This document shows, piece after piece, positions 52,703-61,376 of a DNA stretch of 64,000 bases (positions within the stretch are counted from its first letter, which is position 1; every line of letters starts with the position of its first letter). Source of the DNA: Prochlorococcus sp. AG-402-P18 (GTDB lineage: Bacteria > Cyanobacteriota > Cyanobacteriia > PCC-6307 > Cyanobiaceae). The position numbers and the translations under genes were made by a program. Location: contig QCJC01000007.1 of assembly GCA_003216275.1 (NCBI GenBank), positions 1-64,000 of the forward strand. The letters are read 5' to 3'. The notes under the pieces are model-generated. The model did no database searches, was not told the origin of the DNA, and saw only the letters and a list, made by a program, of their open reading frames with translations.

Positions 52703-52876
52703 ATGTCAAGTAAAAAATCTAAGAAAAAATCAACTTCTAAGATCATTGATCCTAATTTAGAAAAAAAAGCAACTCCTACAACTGCAAAAATCGTTCTTTT
52801 TGTATTTGGCGTTGGGCCTTTACTTATTATGTGTTTATTTTTATTTTCAAATGGATTTTTTAGTTCACCTGGATAA
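52703..52876 (+). CDS. Small membrane protein, 57 residues
   Basis: I chose the ATG at 52703 (MSSKKSKKKSTSK); a TTG three codons earlier is less likely. A lysine-rich N-terminus is followed by one membrane helix (about 30-50, AKIVLFVFGVGPLLIMCLFL), so the N-terminus should be cytoplasmic. The sequence has the look of a conserved small cyanobacterial protein of unknown function. It precedes the GT-C gene by 44 bases on the same strand. Confidence 0.6.
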   Translation: MSSKKSKKKSTSKIIDPNLEKKATPTTAKIVLFVFGVGPLLIMCLFLFSNGFFSSPG

Positions 52877-52920
52877 TTTAGTAATTCACGGAAGAATAAA
52901 CTAAACTATCTTTATTAATA

Positions 52921-54441
52921 ATGTTGAGAATGATTTATAGGCAAATCCGTTTTATTTTATATAATCATTTAAAAAATTTTTCTATCTGGCCAGTTTTCTT
53001 TTTAGGCTTGACTCTAAGATTAGTGAATATCAATGCCCCTGTATTAGGAGTTCATAGTTGGCGTCAAGCTGACACAGCATCCATAGCAAGAAACTTTTTA
53101 TCGAATGATCTGATTTTTTGGCAGCCTCAAGTTAATTGGTCTGGTTCTACAAGTGGATTTGTTGAATGTGAATTCCCATTATATCAATATCTAGTAGCAA
53201 ATTTATATAAGATCTTTGGAGTTAATGAAGTTTTCGCAAGAGGATTATCAATAACCTTTGGATGTCTATCAATATTATTTTTATTTAGATTAACAAAAAA
53301 AATTTTTAATCTTGAAGTGGCTTGGTGGGGAACTCTCTTTTATTCAATATTACCAATTACTGTTTTTTATAGTAGAACTATTCAACCAGAATCCTTAATG
53401 ATTTTTCTTGGTATTTTTTCATTGGAGAGATGGATTACATTTATTAATACAAAAAATATAAAGACATTACTGTTGTCTTGGTTATCTTTTACTTTAGCAG
53501 TTCTAATAAAGGTTTTGCCCTTATTTTGGATTGGTATTCCTATACTTATTAGTGCATATCAGAGAGATTTGATTTTCAAATATAAATTATATATTTTTCC
53601 AATATTAACTATATTAGCTTGTTTTATTTGGTATTCTTATTCGTATGAAATGGGGCAATCTACTGGTTTAACATTTGGTCTTTGGGGTTCAGATACTGAT
53701 CGCTATTCTTGGTTAACTTTATTAGAATTTAGATTTTATCTTGATCTTCTTATTAGGATTTTGTTTAGAAATTTTCTTTTACTAGGATTTTTCCCTATTT
53801 TTTTATCAATAAAAATAATAGGGACCAATAATATGTTTTTTATTGGAATCCTATCAGTTCTCTTTACAGGATTAATTAATCCTAGTTCTTTTGCTATACA
53901 TGAGTATTATCAGCTCCCTCTAATGATATTTAGCTGCCCTTTGATGGGATATGGATTTGTGAGATTAAAAAGAACCTCATATCAAAATAATATTTTAATT
54001 TTCATTTTTACCACCCTAATGTTTCTAAGTAGTTTAATTATGTTAAAGATTGATTATTGGGATATGGAACATAAAAGTCGACAACCTGTTTGGGATACGT
54101 CTCAGTTGATAAAAAATAATACAAACCAATCAGATCTAATAATTTCTATAACGGGTGGTGATCCTACAATGTTGTATCTTGCGAATAGGAAAGGTTGGCT
54201 TGTTTCACCAGTAGAAATTACTGAGAAATCAATTTTAGAATGGAAAAGTAGAGGAGCAAAATACATATCTGGAAGTTGGAATGTTATAGAAAGCTATAAT
54301 AAATTTTCGGATGAGAAACTTAAAAAAAGACTAAGTAAATTAATATGTAATACTTCTATATCTGATCAGTTTTATAGAAAGGGATGTGAAGAGAAAGATA
54401 ATTCATATTTAATAGATTTACAGTCACTAAATAATTTTTAA
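52921..54441 (+). CDS. GT-C fold glycosyltransferase (PMT/ArnT-like)
   Basis: The 506-residue polytopic protein has an early acidic loop motif in GVHSWRQADTASIARNF (about residues 40-56). Around ten membrane helices and a polar C-terminal domain (about 380-506) follow. This is the pattern of GT39/GT83-type enzymes, which take the sugar from a polyprenyl-phosphate donor on the outer face. Its last 15 bases overlap the 3' end of the DprE1-like gene, whose pathway would make polyprenyl-phosphate arabinose. It is therefore a candidate user of that donor. Confidence 0.75.
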   Translation: MLRMIYRQIRFILYNHLKNFSIWPVFFLGLTLRLVNINAPVLGVHSWRQADTASIARNFLSNDLIFWQPQVNWSGSTSGFVECEFPLYQYLVANLYKIFGVNEVFARGLSITFGCLSILFLFRLTKKIFNLEVAWWGTLFYSILPITVFYSRTIQPESLMIFLGIFSLERWITFINTKNIKTLLLSWLSFTLAVLIKVLPLFWIGIPILISAYQRDLIFKYKLYIFPILTILACFIWYSYSYEMGQSTGLTFGLWGSDTDRYSWLTLLEFRFYLDLLIRILFRNFLLLGFFPIFLSIKIIGTNNMFFIGILSVLFTGLINPSSFAIHEYYQLPLMIFSCPLMGYGFVRLKRTSYQNNILIFIFTTLMFLSSLIMLKIDYWDMEHKSRQPVWDTSQLIKNNTNQSDLIISITGGDPTMLYLANRKGWLVSPVEITEKSILEWKSRGAKYISGSWNVIESYNKFSDEKLKKRLSKLICNTSISDQFYRKGCEEKDNSYLIDLQSLNNF

Positions 54442-55791
54442 TCTGATTGCTATGTCAGATTTAAATATCTTTTTAGGATCTAATATCCGTTTTTTTTCTT
54501 GCCAAATATTTAACAATTTATAAGTCTTTTTAAATATATATTCTGACTGTCTTGAATCCTTAGCAAGGTAAATTCTTCCTCCAATATGAGCTACTTCTTT
54601 ATCAATTTCATTCAATAACGATTCAACTTCTTTATTATTTGCTGGAAGATCTATAGATAGGGTCCATCCTGATATTGGAAATGATAAATAACTTTTATTT
54701 GGTTTACCTAATTTTTTTAACACAGGTAAAAAACTTAATGCATTAATTCCTTTTAATTTTACTAATATCTTTTTAATCATAGCGCTATGTTCTAGGGGCA
54801 CAACAATTTGATATTGAAGGAATCCTTTCTTACCATAAATATTATTCCAATTATTAATTGCATCTAAGGGATAAAAGAAATTATTAATTGATTTTAATTT
54901 TTTTTTCTTTCTTGTTTTAGGTGATTTTAGGTACCACAATTGATTGAAAATCTTTATTACAAACTTATTCATTATATTGTTTGGTAATATATCTGGAATA
55001 TTTGCTTTGGCTTTATGCTTGAAAGATAAATCTTTTATGTTTTTAGAGTTATTATATTTACTAATTTTAGCATGATTGCCACAGCTTAGAATCCCTCTAA
55101 AATCATTATGCATACTATCTATCCAAGCGACACTGTATTTATATTTAGTATCAATTTCACTCATTTCTTTTATTAAAACTTCTATGTTTTTACAACGCGT
55201 TGTTTCCTCCTCTATATATGATGTTTCTATTGGAATGATAGAAAAAGTAGCATCAATAATTATTCCAGTAAGACCCATACCGCCGATTGTCGCCCAAAAG
55301 AATTCTTTATTTTCGTTATTCGGGCTTAAAGTGATAGTTTTACCCATTCCATTAGTTAGTCTTATTCTTTTCACATGATTTCCAAAACTTCCGTCTTGAT
55401 GGTGATTTTTACCATGAATATCAGCTGCGATTGCACCTCCTAATGTGATTTTTTTTGTCCCAGGCGTAACAGGAAGAAAATAGCCTTTTGGGATGATTAC
55501 TTCTAATATTTCTTCAAATGAAACTCCAGCTTGTGCAGTAATTTCATTGCTATTGTAATTTGCAAAAATTTCTTTGAAATTATTTAATTTTAAGATTGTA
55601 CCTCCTTGAATTTGTGCTGCGTCTCCATATGATCTACCCATACCCCTTGCAATGATTGATTTAGGTGGAGAATTAATAATAATATTTTCGATCTCTTTGA
55701 TCGTTTTAGGGTTAATTATTTCTACGCTGGCTAAATTAGTCTTACCCCAACCACTTATTTTTTTAAATTTCGTTTTTAAGGATGATTTCAT
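54427..55791 (-). CDS. DprE1-like decaprenylphosphoryl-ribose 2-oxidase
   Basis: This 454-residue FAD enzyme of the vanillyl-alcohol-oxidase fold is predicted to oxidise the 2'-OH of polyprenyl-phosphoryl ribose. The DprE1 signatures are present: ARGMGRSYGDAAQ (about 45-57), PGTKKITLGGAIAADIHGKN, SFGNHV and ATIGGMGLTGII. Near the C-terminus S379 occupies the place of M. tuberculosis Cys387, and K411 in YLAKDSR that of the catalytic Lys418 (alignment from memory). It overlaps the DprE2-like gene by four bases. L-gulonolactone oxidases are the nearest alternative. Confidence 0.82.
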   Translation of the reverse strand: MKSSLKTKFKKISGWGKTNLASVEIINPKTIKEIENIIINSPPKSIIARGMGRSYGDAAQIQGGTILKLNNFKEIFANYNSNEITAQAGVSFEEILEVIIPKGYFLPVTPGTKKITLGGAIAADIHGKNHHQDGSFGNHVKRIRLTNGMGKTITLSPNNENKEFFWATIGGMGLTGIIIDATFSIIPIETSYIEEETTRCKNIEVLIKEMSEIDTKYKYSVAWIDSMHNDFRGILSCGNHAKISKYNNSKNIKDLSFKHKAKANIPDILPNNIMNKFVIKIFNQLWYLKSPKTRKKKKLKSINNFFYPLDAINNWNNIYGKKGFLQYQIVVPLEHSAMIKKILVKLKGINALSFLPVLKKLGKPNKSYLSFPISGWTLSIDLPANNKEVESLLNEIDKEVAHIGGRIYLAKDSRQSEYIFKKTYKLLNIWQEKKRILDPKKIFKSDIAIRLKII

Positions 55792-56537
55792 AGCTTAGAT
55801 GTTATGAAATTAGGAATAACTTTTATAACTGACATAATTAATACCCACCACCAAGGAACATATTCGATGCCGCGACGATGAGGTTTTTTTAATAAGTTCT
55901 TTGCAACTGACATTGCATTGACGCATAGCATTTTAGGAGCTCTACCCTTCGTCATAGGAGATGTTATATAGCCTGCTTTGATAATTCGTACTGAGAATGG
56001 CTTACCCTCACATCTTAGTGATAAGCCTTCGCAGAAAATTGTTAATGCAGCTTTGGCTGCTCCGTAATGGTAATTGCTTGGCCTTCCTTTGTCTGCCGCA
56101 ACTGAACTGAAAACCCATAACATTCCTTTCTCTGATAAACGCTCCTCTGATGCAATAGAAGTCATCCATGGAATTATTCCAGAGTAGTTAGATGCTGTAA
56201 TTTCTAATGCTTCTAGTGGACTTTCTCTTGCAAGTTCTGGGTTACCTAGCGAGCCTGCAGTTATCAAATAAAGATCAAAATTATCAACTTTTGGTTTGTT
56301 CAAATTTTGAATCTTAGAACTATCGATTAAATCAACTTTTTCTTGTGTTACATAAGCATTATATGTATTTTCTAATTTGTTAATTAATTCTTGGTTATGA
56401 ATCGGGCTTCTTGAAATCAAATGAAAGCGTTTGCAGTTGTGATTCTTTGCTAGTTCCAAACAGATAGCTTTTGCAACGATACTTGTACTTCCTAAAACAA
56501 AAGTACTTTTAATGTGGCTACAATGATTTTTATTCAA
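55788..56537 (-). CDS. DprE2-like short-chain reductase
   Basis: This 249-residue SDR starts at TTG two bases after the previous stop. The coenzyme loop is the atypical LGSTSIVAKAI (residues 16-26), as in DprE2, which lacks the classical TGxxxGxG. The catalytic site is SSVAADKGRPSNYHYGAAKAAL with Y-x-x-x-K. The C-terminal segment (RGIEYVPWWWVLIMSVIKVI) resembles the membrane-facing end of DprE2. With DprE1 it would convert the 2-keto intermediate to polyprenyl-phosphoryl arabinose. The four-base overlap with the dprE1-like gene supports a joint complex. Confidence 0.8.
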   Translation of the reverse strand: MNKNHCSHIKSTFVLGSTSIVAKAICLELAKNHNCKRFHLISRSPIHNQELINKLENTYNAYVTQEKVDLIDSSKIQNLNKPKVDNFDLYLITAGSLGNPELARESPLEALEITASNYSGIIPWMTSIASEERLSEKGMLWVFSSVAADKGRPSNYHYGAAKAALTIFCEGLSLRCEGKPFSVRIIKAGYITSPMTKGRAPKMLCVNAMSVAKNLLKKPHRRGIEYVPWWWVLIMSVIKVIPNFITSKL

Positions 56538-56538
56538 T

Positions 56539-58125
56539 TTAGCTTTTACCTGAAATTTGTGTTTGATTGAACGACTTTTTGTGAGCCTTATAGTTATTTA
56601 ATAATAGACATATCACTCCTAGTATCGTTGCGAACCAAAGTGTCATTAAGCGAATCAAAAATGTTGCTGATGTCGCTATAGATACAGGAATGCCTTGCAT
56701 AGACAAAAGTCCTATTGTGCTTGCTTCAGTAGGGCCTAGGCCACCTGGCATAAATGTTAATGCCCCTAGTAGAGAAGAAGTGGTGTGAGTGAAAGTAGCT
56801 GCAAGCCAGCTTATTGATGTATTAAAACCTTTTAATATAATAAAAAAGCTTGTACCTTCAATAATCCACGCAACTAATCCAAGCATTGTCGAAATAGTTA
56901 TATTTATAGGACTGATAAGAACTTTTATAAGATCTAAATTCTTGTTGTCAAACTGAATTTTCTTATTAGGTAGTATATTTTTAACAATGAATTTCAAAAG
57001 ATTTTGTATTATCTTTCTATTATTCAATAGTATAAGTACTAATCCTACAATTATTATAGAAAATAAAAATAGATTTAAATTGTTTTTACTATTGTTGATC
57101 GGAATAAGTTTAAAATTGAGGAAAAAGATCAATAAGACAGCCATACCGTCTGTTAACCTCTCTATAAAAAGTGCAGATAAAACTGGCATAATAGGAATTT
57201 TACACTGCTTGTTAAGTAGTAAAACTCTGATACCTTCTCCTGCCTTTCCGGGCGTCGCAGTAAAAGCAAATGATCCCATCCATATATAAATATTTTTGAG
57301 AATAGGTGGCTTCAGCTTAATACTTTCTAACATTAGATTCCATCTGAAAAATCTTATAACATAACTAATTATTACTAAGAATTCTCCTATTAAAATATTT
57401 ATCCAGATATTGTTAGGCTGTTTTTCATAATTAAAAAAAATCTCTAAATTACTAATTGCTAGATAAGTGAATATTGCAATCCCAATTATTGGAATGATTG
57501 AATTAAGTGAATAAATAGGGTACTCACTTGGACAATCTACAAAATTACGAAAATGTGGAATCGAAGCTGCATTAAGGATTTGTTGATCTCCTTTGCTATC
57601 ACCATATACTTCTAACTTTAGATTTTTTAGAGATCCATATCTCTCTTTTAATCTTTTTAATTTCTCATGACCTTGACAATTTTTACCCTTAATATTTGCA
57701 GTCCATTTGTCTCCAACTTTGGACATGTTAGTACAAATTAGATGAACATTTAATTCTTTTGCAAGTCCTTCCAATATCATGTCTGGTGAAGCAGAACATA
57801 AGATAACTATGTCACCTTTTTCTTTATGCATATTAAGTCTAGATAAAGCCTTTTTTCTAATTATTTTTTTCAAATCATTTACTAACCAATTTGGGTTATT
57901 TTGACTAATCTCTAAATTATATTTCTGGCATATTTTAAATCTTTCTATGAATGATTCTTTGACTTTCTTGGTATTAATCAATCTTAGTTTCCATGCAACT
58001 AAGAAAGGAATAAAATTTATACTAAACCATATTAACTCTATTAGACTATTTGACTTTCTAGCGGCTAAAAGAAGTGCATCTCCTCGAAGTAATGTTCTAT
58101 CTACATCAAATACTGCAATACTCAT
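56539..58125 (-). CDS. HAD phosphatase fused to LPG-synthase-type (flippase-like) membrane domain
   Basis: Residues 1-210 form a HAD-IB phosphatase: FDVDRTL with nucleophile D7 and acid D9, LCSASPD as motif II, and YGDSKGDQQ as motif IV. Residues about 215-520 hold eight or so membrane helices. They include the UPF0104/LPG-synthase-TM pattern (SFAFTATPGKAGEGIRVLLL, FMPGGLGPTEASTIGLLS). In the mycobacterial pathway a phosphatase acts after the UbiA step and a flippase moves the finished donor. This fusion could supply both. It lies between the UbiA-like and DprE2-like genes with one- and seven-base gaps. Confidence 0.75.
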   Translation of the reverse strand: MSIAVFDVDRTLLRGDALLLAARKSNSLIELIWFSINFIPFLVAWKLRLINTKKVKESFIERFKICQKYNLEISQNNPNWLVNDLKKIIRKKALSRLNMHKEKGDIVILCSASPDMILEGLAKELNVHLICTNMSKVGDKWTANIKGKNCQGHEKLKRLKERYGSLKNLKLEVYGDSKGDQQILNAASIPHFRNFVDCPSEYPIYSLNSIIPIIGIAIFTYLAISNLEIFFNYEKQPNNIWINILIGEFLVIISYVIRFFRWNLMLESIKLKPPILKNIYIWMGSFAFTATPGKAGEGIRVLLLNKQCKIPIMPVLSALFIERLTDGMAVLLIFFLNFKLIPINNSKNNLNLFLFSIIIVGLVLILLNNRKIIQNLLKFIVKNILPNKKIQFDNKNLDLIKVLISPINITISTMLGLVAWIIEGTSFFIILKGFNTSISWLAATFTHTTSSLLGALTFMPGGLGPTEASTIGLLSMQGIPVSIATSATFLIRLMTLWFATILGVICLLLNNYKAHKKSFNQTQISGKS

Positions 58126-58132
58126 AAATAGA

Positions 58133-59053
58133 CTAATTAGTGATTAGGCCAATAAAAATTGTTGTCAATAACCAACCTGCAACTGTAATGCGAATGCCCC
58201 TATCTCTGAGAAGAATCTCTTCTGGATTCTCTGCAGTTCTTCTCACTTTGTCGTTGCTCCTTCTATTAGCTTCCTCGGGATCACTAAGCAATTGGTATTG
58301 AAAAATGCCTATTAATACGAATGGAACTGTTAATAACATCCAGCTTGTTTTGGCTCCTTGTAATGCTGGTCCTGCTGCCCAAAGGGAGTAAGTGACAAAT
58401 GAGCTTGTTGCAACAAGACTTTCAATCCTCAAAAGTAGTGGCAGAGAATATCTTGTGAGAACTTTTCTTGTGATCTCTTTATTGATACTTATATTTCTTA
58501 TTTCTGCTTTTCTTTTTTCTAATGCGAGAAACAATGCTAATAGACCTATTGATAAAAGAAACCATGGTGAAATTATTAGACCTGAAGATATCCCTCCCGC
58601 TATTGCTCTTAAAAGGAAACCACTTGATATGCACATTAAGTCAAACAAGGGCTCTTCTTTCAGCTTTAAACAGTAAATTATTTGTATAGTGAGATATATA
58701 GATAGAATCAGCAACAGAGGATTTGATACTAGAAAAGCTAGATATAAACTAATTATTATCAGAATTAATGAAAATAAATAAGCGGTTTGCTCTGATAATA
58801 ATTTAGCTGCAATTGGTCTGAATTTTTTAATTGGATGTAGTCGATCAAATTTTGCATCAATAATGTCATTAAATATATAAACTGCAGACGATAACAAACA
58901 GAAGCAAACAAGAGTTTGTAGTGATTTCAGCCAGATTACAAATTCTGGCTGAAAACTAAAAAGAGGCGCAGCAAAAACTAATAGATTTTTTGTCCAATGT
59001 CTTGGCCGACTTGCCTTGAAAAGCAGCTTAGATATCGAAAATATCGAGTTCAT
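58133..59053 (-). CDS. UbiA-family phosphoribosyl-polyprenyl-phosphate synthase
   Basis: The 306-residue, nine-helix prenyltransferase-fold protein has FNDIIDAKFDRLHPIKKFRP (about 61-80) as the first Asp motif. The second site is LKLKEEPLFDLMCISSGFLLRAIAGG (about 128-153). The DR-x-HP-x-K-x-x-RPIA form is that of decaprenyl-phosphate phosphoribosyltransferase (DPPR synthase), not of ubiquinone or chlorophyll enzymes. It would join polyprenyl phosphate to PRPP. It is first in the operon with the HAD fusion, DprE2-like and DprE1-like genes; the promoter should be above 59053. Confidence 0.82.
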   Translation of the reverse strand: MNSIFSISKLLFKASRPRHWTKNLLVFAAPLFSFQPEFVIWLKSLQTLVCFCLLSSAVYIFNDIIDAKFDRLHPIKKFRPIAAKLLSEQTAYLFSLILIIISLYLAFLVSNPLLLILSIYLTIQIIYCLKLKEEPLFDLMCISSGFLLRAIAGGISSGLIISPWFLLSIGLLALFLALEKRKAEIRNISINKEITRKVLTRYSLPLLLRIESLVATSSFVTYSLWAAGPALQGAKTSWMLLTVPFVLIGIFQYQLLSDPEEANRRSNDKVRRTAENPEEILLRDRGIRITVAGWLLTTIFIGLITN

Positions 59054-59216
59054 TTGTTGTTGTTAATCCTTGACCTTTATTTGTAGGTCAAGAGATTTTG
59101 TTATTAATGATTCTATGCTTTTTATGTCTGCTTTTTACAACATCATTGTTCATTGATCTATATATGAATCATTTCTTTTGCTTTTCTAGCTAAAATTGGT
59201 TTTTAACGTATCACTA

Positions 59217-59534
59217 ATGCAACTCTATTTAGTTGATTGCCAGTTTCCAAATATTGAAAATCAAACTGCTGCCTATAAGCAATTTGTAGAATTGTGGGAA
59301 AGTGGAGAAATGTCAAAGCAAGATAAATTTGATGGTTTTGAAATGCTTTTTCGTGTTCATGCACCTGGAGAGGGACGAGTGGTAATTCTCTGCAATGCAA
59401 ACAGTGATAAGGAGCTTTTCCTACACTTTGCCCCATGGAGAGCTCAATTTGGTATTGATATGGAAATTACCCCAGTAATAAGTTGCCAAAATGTTGTTGA
59501 CTATCACAAAGATTTATTTGCAAAAATGTCTTAG
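59217..59534 (+). CDS. DUF3303 family protein
   Basis: This 105-residue protein begins at the ATG at 59217 (MQLYLVDCQFPNIE); an upstream TTG at 59196 would add seven residues. The family pattern is visible in FEMLFRVHAPGEGRVVILCN and the later FAPWRAQFGIDMEITPV. DUF3303 proteins are small ferredoxin-fold-like proteins found in cyanobacteria and elsewhere, and their function is unknown. It is divergent from the UbiA-like gene. Confidence 0.75.
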   Translation: MQLYLVDCQFPNIENQTAAYKQFVELWESGEMSKQDKFDGFEMLFRVHAPGEGRVVILCNANSDKELFLHFAPWRAQFGIDMEITPVISCQNVVDYHKDLFAKMS

Positions 59535-59589
59535 ATTATATGTAAGTAATTAACTATCAAGGACAATAATTTTGTTTTAATCTAATTTC

Positions 59590-59766
59590 TTAGCGATTTG
59601 ATAGTGCGTTTCCGCTTGACCATATCCTCCGCAAACCTGTTTTATCTTTAAGTAAAATTATGGGGAGGCTAACTAATATTCCTAATGCTATTAGTGCAAA
59701 AGAGTCTGTTGTAAATCTAGCAACGCCCCATGCTGATGAAGCTAAAGCGAAAATAGATAACTGCAT
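59590..59766 (-). CDS. Tiny membrane protein, 58 residues
   Basis: The minus-strand frame starts MQLSIFALASSAWGVARFTT. It has one strong hydrophobic helix (DSFALIALGILVSLPIILL), then a basic tail (KDKTGLRRIWSSGNALSNR). It resembles the 46-residue membrane protein at 33611-33751 in its start and layout. It could be a small thylakoid or plasma-membrane subunit. It is too short for most ORF lists. Confidence 0.5.
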   Translation of the reverse strand: MQLSIFALASSAWGVARFTTDSFALIALGILVSLPIILLKDKTGLRRIWSSGNALSNR

Positions 59767-59993
59767 TGAATTACTATTTAGAACAAAAAAATATTATCAG
59801 ATTATTTAATATGCATTCTTTTGCTTATTAAAAATTATTATAATTTTTAGATATTTATGTCACTTTTGTAATATCTAATTAATTCTCTATTTATGAAAGC
59901 CAAATACCACCGCTTTTTATGGCTTCTAAAAAGTAATTAGACCCTTGTTCTTTCTGAATTAATCGATTGTGGCTTTTCTTCTTGTCATGATCT

Positions 59994-60182
59994 TTGATAG
60001 CTGTTTTGGATACTGCCGTGAAGCTAAGTTTTGAAAAAATTGACTTTGCTTTGGCTCTTGCAAAAGCAACCATTGATAGAAAAACGATTAATTCATTAAT
60101 AGCAATACCAACAGAAAAATTAACTTTTCATAATGTTCATTTTGGGATTGACCTCAGTTGTAATGAAAACAAACAATTTTAA
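59994..60182 (+). CDS. Possible small hypothetical protein, 62 residues
   Basis: This TTG-start frame has sensible composition (KLSFEKIDFALALAKATIDR) and no membrane segment. A minus-strand frame of similar size overlaps it, so coding is uncertain. No family is recognised and there is no ribosome-binding site of note. Confidence 0.3.
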   Translation: MIAVLDTAVKLSFEKIDFALALAKATIDRKTINSLIAIPTEKLTFHNVHFGIDLSCNENKQF

Positions 60183-60460
60183 GACCGTATAAGAATAATT
60201 ATCAATCCTGATATTGATTCGATGTAGGGAGAATTTAATTTTAGTTTTTCTAATAAGTAGCTTTCTCGTGAAGAAGGTTCATATTGGTTGAAAACTGTTC
60301 TCGAATATTTGTGTTTAAGACAACTCGATCAGCTAAAACCAATCTGATATTTTTAGAGCTTTATTAGCCGTTTTTTATTTCTTCCTTGCACTCAGGGCTT
60401 GAATTTCGTTCCAAATATTTTCTGGTAGTTCAAAAAAAATTTATCTCAATTGAACCTTAG
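60183..60460. other. Stretch with a possible minus-strand gene relic
   Basis: A minus-strand frame ending ELPENIWNEIQALSARKK and stop (about 60376-60432) looks like a protein C-terminus. It has no start and runs into a stop 25 codons up. Nothing else is recognised. Confidence 0.3.
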
Positions 60461-60795
60461 GTGGAAACTCTTGCTAGAGCGACTGAATCTTGGCATGGAG
60501 AGCAGTTTAAGTATCTAAGAGGCCAACTAGCAATGAGCCTTAAAAGAGACTCTGCTCACACTGGTTTGAAAACACCTTTCCATTAACATCCAAAATCTGG
60601 ATTGTTTATGTAATCAGAGGAACATTAAATTGTGAAACTAGAGATGAAAAATAACTTCCAGTCGTTTCTGGAGACAGCTTTGATTCATCTCTGGATAAAG
60701 TTGATTATTGCTAAAATAATGGCAATGAAGAAGGTATTTATTTTTTGCTTTAGCAGGTGATAAAGGAAAGAAATCAACTGATTATACTGAATGAA
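60461..60795 (+). pseudogene. Decayed cupin-domain gene
   Basis: The remnant reads VETLARATESWHGEQFKYLR, then LKTPFH, IRGTLNCETRDEK, LPVVSGDSFDSSLDKVDYC and ALAGDKGKKSTDYTE. These pieces are broken by several in-frame stops and at least two frameshifts. The order fits a small single-domain cupin: metal-binding His after a P-F-H motif, G-x-L strand, G-D-S-F turn. It lies 99 bases upstream of an intact exported cupin and may be a lost paralogue. Confidence 0.6.
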
Positions 60796-60893
60796 TGAAA
60801 AGAATTTTCTTTTCTTTTTCCTTCGAGGGTAATAATTTTGACTTTCCAATTTTTTTGCATCGGATATAATTTTATGGAAATATTTTAAAAATT

Positions 60894-61334
60894 ATGCTTC
60901 AAAGGATCTATAGCTTAATAGTGTGTATAGCTTTCTCATTAATTAGTCATGTACCTATGGCTATGGCAATTGATGATAAACCTCCTGTCGATGTGCAAGA
61001 GCTTTTTAAAAGTACACAGCCAATTTATGGTGAGTCATTCACATACCCCGAAGGCAAAGGAGAAATGCGTTTATATAAAGTTGATGTTCAACCTGGAGGG
61101 GTGGTTCCTCTGCATTTCCATGAGGCACCATTAACTAGTTATATAGAAGAGGGACAATTAACCCTTAAGACGAAGAAAGGTAAGAGTACAACTTTTCGTG
61201 AGGGCGACTCTTTTGTCTTAGCAATTGATACCCCTCCTCATACCATGGCTAATAATGGAAAAGTACCAGCTGTTATGTGGGTAACTGTTGCAGCCGCTGA
61301 GGGAGTTCCTACACTCACCAATGTTGAAGGATAA
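60894..61334 (+). CDS. Exported single-domain cupin protein
   Basis: A signal peptide of about 25 residues (MLQRIYSLIVCIAFSLISHV, cleavage after AMA) precedes a cupin. Cupin motif 1 is PLHFHEAPLTSYIEEGQLTL, with the metal-binding His pair and Glu. Motif 2 is PPHTMANNGKVPAVMW with the second His. It is likely periplasmic and metal-binding; the substrate is unknown. The length of 146 residues is normal. An intrinsic terminator follows at 61377. Confidence 0.8.
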   Translation: MLQRIYSLIVCIAFSLISHVPMAMAIDDKPPVDVQELFKSTQPIYGESFTYPEGKGEMRLYKVDVQPGGVVPLHFHEAPLTSYIEEGQLTLKTKKGKSTTFREGDSFVLAIDTPPHTMANNGKVPAVMWVTVAAAEGVPTLTNVEG

Positions 61335-61376
61335 TTATTTCTAATTGACTACCGATTGTGATTGGAACCAGAAGGG

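Noticed and set aside
59891-60073. Minus-strand frame of 60 codons
   Set aside because: It overlaps a better plus-strand frame, and neither has strong support. The minus frame has no coding features.
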